A stretch of DNA of 64,000 nucleotides from Saccharopolyspora gloriosae (GTDB lineage: Bacteria; Actinomycetota; Actinomycetes; Mycobacteriales; Pseudonocardiaceae). Of this stretch, positions 20,952 through 29,409 are shown piece by piece. A program made the position numbers and the translations under genes. The notes under the pieces were generated by a model. It ran no database searches and was not told the origin of the DNA. It saw only the letters and a program-made list of their open reading frames with translations. The DNA is taken from contig NZ_CP059557.1 in assembly GCF_022828475.1 (NCBI RefSeq), positions 5,503,470-5,567,469 of the forward strand, in the 5' to 3' direction. The first letter of the stretch is position 1. Every line of letters starts with the position of its first letter.

Positions 20952-21088
20952 TCATACAACCACACTCAGGGCGGGATCATTCCCGCGACCCGCCGGTGTT
21001 CTCGATCTCAAACTCGGCCTGTCGCGGCCCTTCGCAGCAGCGGTGACGCCTTGCCCGAGCTAGATCAGGATCGGCCTGCCGGACGGGC

Positions 21089-21895
21089 TCAGATGCCGGA
21101 CGCGAGCTTCCACCCGAGACTCGCCACCAGCGCCACCACGACGGCGAGGAAAACCTTGCGCACGAACACCGAACCGCGGTTCGAGGCGAGCGCCGCTCCC
21201 AGCACGCTGCCCGTCGCGTTGCTCACCGCCATCACCAGTGCCAGGCCCCAGAGGATCTTGCCCGCGGCGATGAAGAACAGCAGGGCGCCGAGGTTCGTCG
21301 CCACGTTGACGACCTTCGCGGTGGCGGACGCTCCGACGAAGGCGAAACCGACCAGTCCGACGAGCAGGAAGACGAGGAACGAGCCCGTTCCCGGACCGGC
21401 GATGCCGTCGTAGAACCCGATCACCGCGCCGCCCGCCACCATCACCTGGGTCTGCCGCGCCGAGCCGAACCTGGGTGCCGCCACCGAACCGAGGTCCGGC
21501 TTGCGCCACGTGTAGATCCCCACCGCCACCAGCGCCACGAGCACCACGCCGGTCAGCACCGTCTGCGGCAGCGATGCGGCGAACATCGCGCCTCCCAGTG
21601 CGCCGAGGAACGCCACCGCCGCCATCGGCAGCGCGCTGCGCCACGGCACCGGAGTCCGCTTCGCGTAGGTTCGCGCGGCGGCCGCGGTCCCCGCGACGGC
21701 GGCGAGCTTGTTCGTCCCCAGCGAATAGATCAGCTCGCCACCGGGCACCAGCAGCAACATCGCGGGCAACTGGATCAGGCCGCCACCACCGACGATGGCG
21801 TCCACCGCTCCGGCGAGGAACGCCGCGCAGCAGAGGAAGATCAACCCGGCCAGCGAGAGTTCGGCGAAGCCGGGCCATCCCAATGCTGTGAACAC
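21089..21895 (-). CDS. TauE/SafE (TSUP) family membrane transporter
   Basis: A 268-residue integral membrane protein with about eight hydrophobic segments. The repeated TSUP motifs are seen as FLAGAVDAIVGGGGLIQLPAML in the first half and GFYDGIAGPGTGSFLVF in the second. The family exports sulfite, sulfoacetate or related anions. GTG at 21895 follows AAGG; the longer frame to 22327 runs over rpsT and is spurious. No sulfur-metabolism gene is adjacent, so the substrate is open. Confidence 0.9.
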   Translation of the reverse strand: MFTALGWPGFAELSLAGLIFLCCAAFLAGAVDAIVGGGGLIQLPAMLLLVPGGELIYSLGTNKLAAVAGTAAAARTYAKRTPVPWRSALPMAAVAFLGALGGAMFAASLPQTVLTGVVLVALVAVGIYTWRKPDLGSVAAPRFGSARQTQVMVAGGAVIGFYDGIAGPGTGSFLVFLLVGLVGFAFVGASATAKVVNVATNLGALLFFIAAGKILWGLALVMAVSNATGSVLGAALASNRGSVFVRKVFLAVVVALVASLGWKLASGI

Positions 21896-22123
21896 GACGG
21901 GTGACCTTATGCGCCGGGTCGGCGGCGGCGGCGCTACTTGTGAGCGTCCTCGCAGCCAGGACCGAGGCGGGGCGTCCGATGCGGCGTTGCTAAGATGGCC
22001 GACCGTGCCGTGCGGCATTCCGCCAGGGAGGAAAGCTGCTCGCGCCGAGGTCCGTTCGCCCCGGCATGGCAGCGCCGATTCAGCGCGGCACGACGAGTCC
22101 GATCGAGGAAAGAGGCGCCCGCA

Positions 22124-22384
22124 GTGGCCAACATCAAGTCTCAGATGAAGCGCATCAAGACCAACGAGCGCAACCACCTTCGCAACAAGTCGGTGAAGTC
22201 GTCGGTCAAGACCGCCATCCGCAAGTTCCGCGAGGCCGCTGCCGCCGGCGACAAGGACAAGGCCCTCGAGTTGCAGCGCGCCGCCTCGCGCACGCTGGAC
22301 AAGGCCGCCGGTAAGGGCGTCATCCACGCGAACCAGGCGGCCAACAAGAAGTCCGCGCTGGCCAAGGTCGCCAACGAGCTCTGA
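22124..22384 (+). CDS. rpsT: 30S ribosomal protein S20
   Basis: An 86-residue S20 with the typical helical, very basic sequence ([22 protein letters not shown] ... [18 protein letters not shown]). GTG at 22124 follows GAGGAAAGAGG. It binds 16S rRNA early in 30S assembly. It is divergent from the TSUP gene and convergent with holA. A hairpin terminator follows at 22425-22458. Confidence 0.98.
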   Translation: MANIKSQMKRIKTNERNHLRNKSVKSSVKTAIRKFREAAAAGDKDKALELQRAASRTLDKAAGKGVIHANQAANKKSALAKVANEL

Positions 22385-22424
22385 GCCTGACGGCGAGGTC
22401 TCGCGCGGCCTTCACAGGCTGAAC

Positions 22425-22458
22425 ACGGGGTCCGTTCCCTTCGGGGAGCGGACCCCGT
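22425..22458 (+). terminator. terminator between rpsT and holA (bidirectional)
   Basis: ACGGGGTCCG (22425-22434) pairs with CGGACCCCGT (22449-22458), with a partly paired inner loop and TT after it. It lies 40 bases past rpsT and 66 bases past the convergent holA stop. Confidence 0.75.
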
Positions 22459-22524
22459 TTCGCTGTGCGGGGCGGAATTCGCGGCTCCGGACGTCGAGCG
22501 TCCGGGCTCGCCGCGTCGCTCGCG

Positions 22525-23508
22525 TCAGTTCCGGGACGAGTGCAGGTCGATCAGGCGCAGCACCGTGCGTTCCAACGCGTGATCCGCGTCGGCCGCCATG
22601 CCCTTGACGTCGGCATTGAGCGTGGCCACCGCCCGCAGCGCCTCGGAGACCGTGGCGCTGCTCCAGCCGCGAGCCTGCGCCTGCGCCTTCTTCACCTTCC
22701 ACGCGGGCATGCCCAGATCTCCGGCGAGCCGGAACGGATCCCCCCGCCCGTAGGCGGCGACCCGGCCGATGGTGCGCACCGAATCGGCCAGGGCGTCCGC
22801 GATCAACACGTGCGCCACGCCCAGTTGCAGCGCCCACCGCAACGCCTCCAGCGCCCCGGCCCGATCACCGGTCACCGCCTTCTCGGCAACGACGAATCCG
22901 GTCACCTCGGCACGGCCGCGGTGGTAACGGCGCACCGCCGCGTCGTCGATCTTGCCGCCGGTGTCGGCGACCAGCTGCGAGGCCGACGAGGACAGCTCGC
23001 GCAGGTCGAAACCGACCGCCTCGATCAGTGCGCTCACCGCGGCGGCGTCGATGCGTCCGCCCGCACGCCGAACCTCGTCCTTGACGAACGACTCCCGCTG
23101 CGAACCCTTGGTGATCTTGTTGCACTCGGTGACCCGGGCGTTGAGCTTGCGCAGCGCGTTCGGCAGTTCCTTCGCGTTCTTGCCGCGGCCGCCGCCGCTG
23201 TGCACGATCACGAGCACCACGCCGTCCGCAGGCTGCCTGGCGTGCGACAAGATCGCCTCGGCGATCTCCTTGCCCGCGTCCTGCGCGGACTCCAAGGCCA
23301 CCACCCGGCCCTCCGCGAACAGCGACGGGCTCAGCAGTTCGTCGAGCTCCGGAGGGGTGAGTTCACTCACCTTGATCCTGCGCAGCTCGGTTTCCGGGTC
23401 CGCCGCGCGGGCCGCGCCGACCGCCTCCCAGAGGGCGCGCTCCACCAGCAGTTCCTCGTCTCCGAGGATCAAATGCAGCGGATCGCGGACCACCGACGGA
23501 GAACTCAT
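22525..23508 (-). CDS. holA: DNA polymerase III, delta subunit
   Basis: A 327-residue HolA-type clamp-loader subunit. Features are the N-terminal LHLILGDEELLVERALW, a divergent nucleotide-fold middle with VLVIVHSGGGRGKN, then the helical lid with DLRELSSSASQLVADTG and the collar ending LERTVLRLIDLHSSRN. It opens the sliding clamp within the clamp loader. ATG at 23508 gives the canonical start although the ribosome site is weak. The long frame that continues upstream through the thrC antisense strand is not real. Confidence 0.93.
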   Translation of the reverse strand: MSSPSVVRDPLHLILGDEELLVERALWEAVGAARAADPETELRRIKVSELTPPELDELLSPSLFAEGRVVALESAQDAGKEIAEAILSHARQPADGVVLVIVHSGGGRGKNAKELPNALRKLNARVTECNKITKGSQRESFVKDEVRRAGGRIDAAAVSALIEAVGFDLRELSSSASQLVADTGGKIDDAAVRRYHRGRAEVTGFVVAEKAVTGDRAGALEALRWALQLGVAHVLIADALADSVRTIGRVAAYGRGDPFRLAGDLGMPAWKVKKAQAQARGWSSATVSEALRAVATLNADVKGMAADADHALERTVLRLIDLHSSRN

Positions 23509-23615
23509 AGGGGCATCGTCGCATGACCCTGGGACACCGCCGTTCGTTCCCGTGCGCTGGACCGTGCTGGCCAGGAAGTGGCGTCCTCCCGTAACGTTGC
23601 CTGCACAACCGAATA

Positions 23616-23741
23616 GCTCATCCAGAGGGGCAGAGGGAACGGCCCGATGAAGCCCCGGCAACCATCTCGACCATTCGCGGCACGCGCGAGGCAGTCGAAG
23701 AAATTGGTGCCAACTCCGACCCGCCTGCGGGACAGATGAGG
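23616..23741 (+). promoter_or_regulatory. SAM-I (S-box) riboswitch upstream of thrC
   Basis: The conserved S-box core is present in order: CTCATC (23617-23622) as the 5' strand of P1, AGAGGGGCAGAGGGAACGGC, CCCGATGAAGCCCCGGCAACC, then GGTGCCAACTCC (23706-23717), and GATGAG (23735-23740) as the 3' strand of P1. The AAAGGA ribosome site of thrC follows at once, and GAGG/CCTC around it can form a small hairpin. Control is therefore probably of translation initiation. The aptamer is seen directly; the switching direction is inferred. Confidence 0.9.
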
Positions 23742-23754
23742 AAAGGACCTCGCG

Positions 23755-25023
23755 ATGACTGCTGCCGCCCAAGCCCCGAACTCCACCGGGAAGACCTACG
23801 ACCTGGGTCCCGCCGTCGAACTGGTGTCGAAGGAAGAGGGCCACCGCCAGCCCTTGGCTCCCGAGTTCGTTTCGCTGGAAGACTTTTCGCCCCTTGAGGT
23901 CGCCTACGACTTCGGGCGCGTCCGCCGCGAGGACATCGAGTCCGGCCCGCGGTCGATCTGGCGCTACAAGAAGCTGCTGCCGGTGCCGACGAACGTCGAG
24001 GAGCACCCGAACACCGAGCCCGGTTGTACGAGGCTGGTGCGTGCCGACAATCTCGCCAAGGCGCTCGGCGTCAAGCGGATCTGGATCAAGGACGACACCG
24101 GCAACCCGACGCACTCCTTCAAGGACCGGGTCGTCGCGGTGGCACTGGCCGCCGCGCGCGAATTCGGCTTCAAGGTGCTGGCCTGCCCCTCCACCGGCAA
24201 CCTCGCGAACGCGGTGGCCGCCGCCGCGGCCCGGGCGGGCTGGGACTCCGTGGTGCTCGTCCCGTCCAACCTGGAGCGAGCGAAGATCCTGATGAGCGCG
24301 GTCTACGACGGCTCGCTGCTCGCGGTGGACGGCAACTACGACGACGTGAACCGGCTGGCGACCGAGCTCGCCGCCGAGCACGAGGACTGGGCGTTCGTCA
24401 ACGTCAACGTGCGGCCGTACTACTCGGAGGGTTCCAAGACCCTCGGCTTCGAGGTCGCCGAACAGCTCGGCTGGCGGCTGCCGGAGCAGATCGTCGTGCC
24501 GATCGCATCCGGTTCGCAGCTGACCAAGGTCGACAAGGGATTCCGCGAACTCGGCCAGACCGGTCTGGTCGAGCAGAGCCCGTACCGGATCTTCGGCGCG
24601 CAGGCCACCGGATGTTCTCCCGTCGCCAGCGCCTTCAAGAGCGACAACGACGTGGTGCAGCCGGTGCGTCCGGACACCATCGCGCGCTCGCTGGCCATCG
24701 GGGCGCCCGCGGACGGCCCCTACGTTCTCGACACGGTGCGCCGCACGGGCGGGGCCATCGAGGACGTCACCGACGAGGAGGTCGTGGCCGGGATCCGGCT
24801 GCTGGCCCGGACCGAGGGCATCTTCGCCGAGACCGCCGGTGGCGTCACCGTGGCGACCGCGAAGAAGCTCATCGAGGCGGGCAAGATCGACCCGGATCAG
24901 GAGACCGTGCTGCTGATCACCGGCGACGGGCTCAAGACCCTGGACGCCGTGCAGGACCAGGTCGGTCCGAAGGCGACCGTCGCCCCCAACTCCGACGCCG
25001 TGAACGAGGCGCTCGGACTGTGA
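23755..25023 (+). CDS. thrC: threonine synthase
   Basis: A 422-residue PLP enzyme that converts O-phosphohomoserine to threonine. The PLP-binding Lys123 is in PTHSFKDR; the phosphate cup and substrate segments are CPSTGNLANA and PIASGSQLTK. An ATG at 23755 follows AAAGGA. The gene is under a SAM-I riboswitch, which links threonine output to S-adenosylmethionine status at the homoserine branch point. No other threonine or methionine gene is adjacent. It stands between convergently oriented holA and comEC. Confidence 0.95.
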   Translation: MTAAAQAPNSTGKTYDLGPAVELVSKEEGHRQPLAPEFVSLEDFSPLEVAYDFGRVRREDIESGPRSIWRYKKLLPVPTNVEEHPNTEPGCTRLVRADNLAKALGVKRIWIKDDTGNPTHSFKDRVVAVALAAAREFGFKVLACPSTGNLANAVAAAAARAGWDSVVLVPSNLERAKILMSAVYDGSLLAVDGNYDDVNRLATELAAEHEDWAFVNVNVRPYYSEGSKTLGFEVAEQLGWRLPEQIVVPIASGSQLTKVDKGFRELGQTGLVEQSPYRIFGAQATGCSPVASAFKSDNDVVQPVRPDTIARSLAIGAPADGPYVLDTVRRTGGAIEDVTDEEVVAGIRLLARTEGIFAETAGGVTVATAKKLIEAGKIDPDQETVLLITGDGLKTLDAVQDQVGPKATVAPNSDAVNEALGL

Positions 25024-25079
25024 TCTCCGCCCGTGGGCCGCGGTTCGCCGCGGCCCACGGTGCTCGGCTCCCCTGCCGG

Positions 25080-27449
25080 TCAGTTCTCGTCCGGCCGCAG
25101 CGGATTTCCTCGCTCCACCGCTTCGCTTCCCCGCTCGTCGGGGACGATGGCGATGTCCCCGGACCGATCGGTCCGCTGAATCCGCACTCCCATCCTGGTC
25201 AGCGCGCCCATGATCAACGGGCTGGGGTGTCCGTAGTCGTTGCCCGCTCCCACGCTGATCACGGCGAGCTGCGGACGCACCGCCGTCAGCAGTGCGGGCG
25301 TGGTGTAGCGGGAACCGTGGTGCGGCACCTTGAGCACCTCTGCACGCAGATCGATCCCCGAGGTCAGCAGCTCGGCCTGACCGGGCAGTTCGACGTCCCC
25401 GGTGAGCAGGATTCGGCCCGCTCGCGTGGTGGCCTTCACCACCAGTGAGGCGTCGTTGGCGTCGTCCGCGGACGTGGTCCGCGCCAACTCGCCTCGCGGA
25501 CCGAGCACGTCGAGCACCAGGCCCGGCCACCGCATCCGCTGCCCTGCGTGCAACGGCAGCACCCGCGCCCCGTGCGCGCGTGCGGCCGCCCGCACCTCCC
25601 CGGCCGCCCAGGCAGGCTCGTTCAACGGGCCGACGCCGATCGCATCCACTCGCCGCCCTGACAGCACCGCCGGAAGCCCGCTGACGTGATCGGCGTGCAG
25701 ATGGGTCAGCAGCACCAACGGCACGCTGCGAATTCGCAGCCGCCGCAGGCATTCGGCCATCAGCACCGGGTCCGGTCCGCTATCGATGACGACCGCCTCG
25801 TGTTCGCGTCCGGTTGCCAGCACGAGCCCATCGCCCTGCCCCACGTCGCAGGCCACCAAGGTCCACCCCGGCACCGGCCACGGCGCCACCCGGTGCCGGA
25901 TCGGGATGACCACCACCACGACGATCAGCACCAGGCTCACCAGGACCAGCCGGGCGATGCGGCCGCGCAGCACGATCAGCAAGATCACCGCGAGCACCGC
26001 CAGCAACGTCCCGCCGAACACTCCCGACGGCCAGCCGAACGACGCGCCCGGCACCGCCGCCGAATACCGGGCCACCGCGAGCACCCACTCCAATTCCGGG
26101 CCTGCCAGCCACACCAGCGCGGCGGCCACCGGAGTGAAGATCGGAACCAGCACGGTGGCCGCGACACCCAGCACGGTCGCGGGCGCGACGAGCGGCCCGG
26201 CGAGCAGGTTCGCCACGACCGCGACGAGGCTGACCTCCCCGGAGATCGCGGCCACCAGCGGAGCCGTGACCAAGTGCGCCGCGGCGGGCACCGCCAGGGC
26301 CTCGGCGATCCCGATCGGCACTCCCCTGGCGTGCATCGCACCCGCCCACGTCGGTGCCAGCAGCACCAGCCCGGCCGTCGCCGCCACCGACAACGCGAAA
26401 CCCGCTGTGGTGGCCAATCCGGGAGCCACCAGCAGCAGGCCGATGACGCTGGCGGACAAGATCGGCAACGCCGAGCGTTCCCGGCCCAGCGCCAACGCGA
26501 ACAGCGTGATCGCGCCCATCACGGCGGCCCGCAGCACGCTCGGCTCCGGCCCGGCCAGCACCACGAACCCGGCCATCGCCAGCCCCGCCCCCACCGCGGA
26601 GGGCACCGGCCCCGCTCCCGCCAGCCGCAGCACGAGCAGCACCGCCCCGCATACGATGGCCAGATTCGCCCCGGAGACCGCCATCAGATGCGTCAAGCCT
26701 GCGGTGTCGAACTGCTCCACGACCTCCGGTGGCAGGAGCCCGGTATCGCCGACCACCAGTCCGGGCAGCAGACCGGCGGCGGCCGGCCCCAGCACTGCCC
26801 TGGAGGTCGAGCGCAGCCCTTCTCGGAGATCTTCGGCCATCCGTTGCCGGCCGGGCGGCGGCAGCACCTGGGCGGGAGGCCGGTTGACCTGGATCGCGGC
26901 CGCCAGCAGTTCCCCACCGCGCGGCGGCACCGCACGCCCGGTCACCGTCAGCTCCTGGCCCGCGATCAGGGTCCGCCACTGCTCGGTGGGCACCAGCAGC
27001 AGCGCCCGGCCGCCGACCCGCACCCGCCGCTCGCCGGTGTCCACCGAGCTCAGCCGCACGTGCGCCAGCGAGCGGTCCTGGGCACGCCGGGCGCCGTAGG
27101 ACGCGCCCTGCAAGGGGCGCGGCGGCTCCGTGAGCGTGGCTCGCAAGGTCACCCGCTCGCCCTGCTGCGCGGCGATGCGCAACGGGTGCTCGCCGACCGC
27201 GTGCGCCCGCACCGCCATCCCGGACGCGGCGACACCGGCGATGATCAGCACTGCCAGCAGGCCGTTTCGCCACGCCCGCCCTCGCGCCGCCCGCACCGGC
27301 GGCAGCAGCACCGCCGACAGGCACGCGACGACGGCCGCCGGGAGCCAGCCGCCGAGCAGCCCGATCAGCGTCACCGCCCAGGTCACCAGGGCCGCCGGAA
27401 CCAGCCGCAGGTCGATCAGCGCCGCATGCGGGAAGGACGTCGCCCTCAC
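25080..27449 (-). CDS. comEC: ComEC/Rec2 competence-related DNA translocase
   Basis: A 789-residue polytopic protein with the three ComEC parts in order. An OB-like N-terminal soluble part (about 100-230) comes first. The Competence membrane domain follows, with GDTGLLPPEVVEQFDTAGLTHLMAVSGANLAI. The C-terminal metallo-beta-lactamase-like domain carries LTHLHADHVSGL, LLTGDVE and VPHHGSRY. The GTG start at 27449 overlaps the comEA stop as GTGA, so the two are translationally coupled. It would move single-stranded DNA across the membrane. Whether this organism is naturally competent is unknown. Confidence 0.95.
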   Translation of the reverse strand: MRATSFPHAALIDLRLVPAALVTWAVTLIGLLGGWLPAAVVACLSAVLLPPVRAARGRAWRNGLLAVLIIAGVAASGMAVRAHAVGEHPLRIAAQQGERVTLRATLTEPPRPLQGASYGARRAQDRSLAHVRLSSVDTGERRVRVGGRALLLVPTEQWRTLIAGQELTVTGRAVPPRGGELLAAAIQVNRPPAQVLPPPGRQRMAEDLREGLRSTSRAVLGPAAAGLLPGLVVGDTGLLPPEVVEQFDTAGLTHLMAVSGANLAIVCGAVLLVLRLAGAGPVPSAVGAGLAMAGFVVLAGPEPSVLRAAVMGAITLFALALGRERSALPILSASVIGLLLVAPGLATTAGFALSVAATAGLVLLAPTWAGAMHARGVPIGIAEALAVPAAAHLVTAPLVAAISGEVSLVAVVANLLAGPLVAPATVLGVAATVLVPIFTPVAAALVWLAGPELEWVLAVARYSAAVPGASFGWPSGVFGGTLLAVLAVILLIVLRGRIARLVLVSLVLIVVVVVIPIRHRVAPWPVPGWTLVACDVGQGDGLVLATGREHEAVVIDSGPDPVLMAECLRRLRIRSVPLVLLTHLHADHVSGLPAVLSGRRVDAIGVGPLNEPAWAAGEVRAAARAHGARVLPLHAGQRMRWPGLVLDVLGPRGELARTTSADDANDASLVVKATTRAGRILLTGDVELPGQAELLTSGIDLRAEVLKVPHHGSRYTTPALLTAVRPQLAVISVGAGNDYGHPSPLIMGALTRMGVRIQRTDRSGDIAIVPDERGSEAVERGNPLRPDEN

Positions 27450-28342
27450 ACCTGGACCAGCTCGCGCAACCTGGACAGCCGGGTGTCGCCGATGCCTTCG
27501 ACGTCCTGCAGCTGGTCCACCGATCCGAAGCGGCCGTGCTGAGTGCGCCACTGCACGATTCGTTCCGCCATGACCTTGCCGACTCCGGGCAGCGCATCGA
27601 GTTGCTCCTCAGTTGCGATGTTGAGATCGACCTTCGCCGTCGCTTTTCCCGAACCGGCTCCGGGTTCGGCCTGTCCGGTGTCCGCTCCCGGCGGCACCGG
27701 GACGCCGACGTAGAGCTGCTCCCCGTCGGCCAACCGACGAGCCAGGTTGAGCGCGGTGCTGTCGGTTCCCGCGTTGGCGCCGCCCGCGGCTTCCAGCGCG
27801 TCCGCCACGCGGGCACCGTGCGCCACGGTGACCAGGCCGGGACGGGCCACCTCACCGACGACGCTGATCACCAGTTCCGGCGGCGGGGCGGGCGGTGCGG
27901 GGGTGGCCGGTGCCGCTTGCACGGGCAGCGGTGGGCCTGGCCCGGGCGCGGGTTCGGCGACGGGCCGGTCAACCCAGGTGGTGATCACGATGACGATGAG
28001 CGCCAGGATCGCGGCGAGCAGCAGGCCGAGCCGCCCGGCACGACCGGGGTCGAGCCTGGCCCGCAGCACGGATTCGGGCAGCCAGCGTTGAAGCACCCGC
28101 CGCATTCCGGCGGTCGGTTCCGTTCGCGCGGAATGCCGCCCGGAGGAATCAGGGCCGGCGCGTGAACCGTGTTCGATTCCGGAATCAGGTGGGTCGGCGG
28201 CGTTGTGCTCGCTGGATTCCCGAGTCTCAGCTCGGGACTCGCGGTCGGCCTGCTGTTTCAGCGCGAGCAGGCGGGCACGCGGGCTGGTGGCGGATTCGGG
28301 GGAATCCTGGAGAACGCCGCGAAGGCGAGTGGTGGCAGCCAT
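27446..28342 (-). CDS. comEA: ComEA-type DNA-binding protein
   Basis: A 298-residue protein: a cytoplasmic N-terminal tail rich in Arg, Ser and Glu, one membrane helix (GLLLAAILALIVIVITTWV, about 105-124), a Pro/Ala linker and a SLBB domain (VISVVGEVARPGLVTVAHGARVADAL). The C-terminal double helix-hairpin-helix is VDLNIATEEQLDALPGVGKVMAERIV ... GSVDQLQDVEGIGDTRL. It captures double-stranded DNA for ComEC. ATG at 28342. Two DnaA-box sequences lie 54-81 bases upstream. Confidence 0.93.
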   Translation of the reverse strand: MAATTRLRGVLQDSPESATSPRARLLALKQQADRESRAETRESSEHNAADPPDSGIEHGSRAGPDSSGRHSARTEPTAGMRRVLQRWLPESVLRARLDPGRAGRLGLLLAAILALIVIVITTWVDRPVAEPAPGPGPPLPVQAAPATPAPPAPPPELVISVVGEVARPGLVTVAHGARVADALEAAGGANAGTDSTALNLARRLADGEQLYVGVPVPPGADTGQAEPGAGSGKATAKVDLNIATEEQLDALPGVGKVMAERIVQWRTQHGRFGSVDQLQDVEGIGDTRLSRLRELVQV

Positions 28343-28395
28343 GTCATCGACGCTAGAAGCCGACTCCGGCCATGCCCAGACCCAATTTCAAGATC

Positions 28396-28423
28396 TGTGG
28401 ATAAATCGATGACCTGTGGATAA
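28396..28423. promoter_or_regulatory. two consensus DnaA boxes upstream of comEA
   Basis: TGTGGATAA occurs at 28396-28404 and again at 28415-28423; its complement TTATCCACA is the classical strong DnaA box. The two sites are in the same orientation and 19 bases apart, within the expected comEA promoter region. The matches are exact. A regulatory role is inferred. Confidence 0.5.
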
Positions 28424-28445
28424 CTCAATCAAAATAGGCCGCGGA

Positions 28446-28487
28446 ATTCACCCGGATACAGCTGTATCCGCCATTCATCGGGTGAAT
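28446..28487. repeat. nested palindrome between degV and comEA
   Basis: A perfect 18-bp palindrome (28453-28470, CGGATACAGCTGTATCCG) lies inside a second inverted repeat, ATTCACCCG (28446-28454) with CGGGTGAAT (28479-28487). It is 8 bases past the degV stop. It may be the degV terminator or a binding site for a dimeric regulator. Confidence 0.55.
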
Positions 28488-28494
28488 CGCGGAC

Positions 28495-29355
28495 TCAAGC
28501 AGTGGGCCGCCAGCCACCCGGCAGCACCACGGCTCCCAGCGCACCGGGTCCGATGTGCGCCCCCACCACCGGCCCCACCTCAGACACCACGCAATCCAGC
28601 GCCGCCGACGCCTGCCTGCGCAATTGGTCAGCGAGCCGCTCCGCCCACTCCGGCGCGGCCAAGTGGTGCACGGCCACCGACACGGGGCCTTCCTCGGCGG
28701 ATCGGCACACCAGGTCGAGCAGCCGGGCATGCGCCCGCGCCGTGGTCCGCACCTTCTCCAGCAGTTCCACGCGCCCTTCGTGCACGTGCAGCAGCGGCTT
28801 GATGGCCAAAGCCGTGCCCAGCACCGCCGCCGCGGTGCCGATTCGGCCGCCACGGCGCAAGTGCTCCAGGGTCTGCACGGAGAACAACGTCCTGGTGCGC
28901 TGCGCGATCAACGCCGCTCGGCTCTCCACGGCGGACAGGCTCGCCCCGCCCCTGGCGCTCTCCGCCGCGCTCAACGCGGCGAACCCCAGGCCCATCGCGG
29001 TGGACCGGGAATCCACGACGCGCACCCGCTCCGGGTCGACCTCCCGCGCCGCCAGGCGCGCGGCGTCCCACGTGCCCGACAACCGGCGGGACAAGTGCAC
29101 CGAGACCACACCGTCCGCCCCGGAGGACAACGCCTCCCGGTAAGCGGCCGTGAACTCGCCGACGCCGGCGCCCGACGTGGTCACCCGCTGCTTGCGCTCC
29201 CAGGCCGCCAGCAGCCGCCGCGAATCGAACTCGTGCTCCGGAACCGGATCGGCGGCCTGCACGCTGACGTGCAGCGGCACCACCCGGACCGCATGCCGCT
29301 GGGCGAATCCGGTCGGGAAGTACGCGGTCGAATCGGTGACGACGGCTACGGACAC
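28495..29355 (-). CDS. DegV-family fatty-acid-binding protein
   Basis: A 286-residue DegV protein. The N-terminal domain starts VAVVTDSTAYFP and has the TSGAGVGEF loop that contacts the fatty acid carboxylate. VSVHLSRRLSGTWDAAR and VVDSRSTAMGLG follow, then the second domain with KPLLHVHEGRVELLEKVRT. In firmicutes such proteins present fatty acids to FakA kinase; no fakA is here. GTG at 29355. It lies in the backbone next to gpgP, as in mycobacteria, but without the octanoyltransferase gene that I remember between them there. Confidence 0.92.
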   Translation of the reverse strand: MSVAVVTDSTAYFPTGFAQRHAVRVVPLHVSVQAADPVPEHEFDSRRLLAAWERKQRVTTSGAGVGEFTAAYREALSSGADGVVSVHLSRRLSGTWDAARLAAREVDPERVRVVDSRSTAMGLGFAALSAAESARGGASLSAVESRAALIAQRTRTLFSVQTLEHLRRGGRIGTAAAVLGTALAIKPLLHVHEGRVELLEKVRTTARAHARLLDLVCRSAEEGPVSVAVHHLAAPEWAERLADQLRRQASAALDCVVSEVGPVVGAHIGPGALGAVVLPGGWRPTA

Positions 29356-29409
29356 GCGCGCAACCCTAAAGTCCGGTCGCCGCGCGCACGCTCAAGGGTG
29401 ACCAGGCGC

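Noticed and set aside
22525-25752. 1075-codon minus-strand frame extending holA
   Set aside because: The extra part is antisense to thrC and its riboswitch; holA starts at 23508.
25686-27542. 618-codon plus-strand frame
   Set aside because: It is a composition-driven shadow of comEC with low-complexity His/Arg/Gln sequence.
28396-28487. Replication origin (oriC) because of DnaA boxes
   Set aside because: Only two boxes are present and no dnaA, dnaN or AT-rich unwinding zone is nearby.
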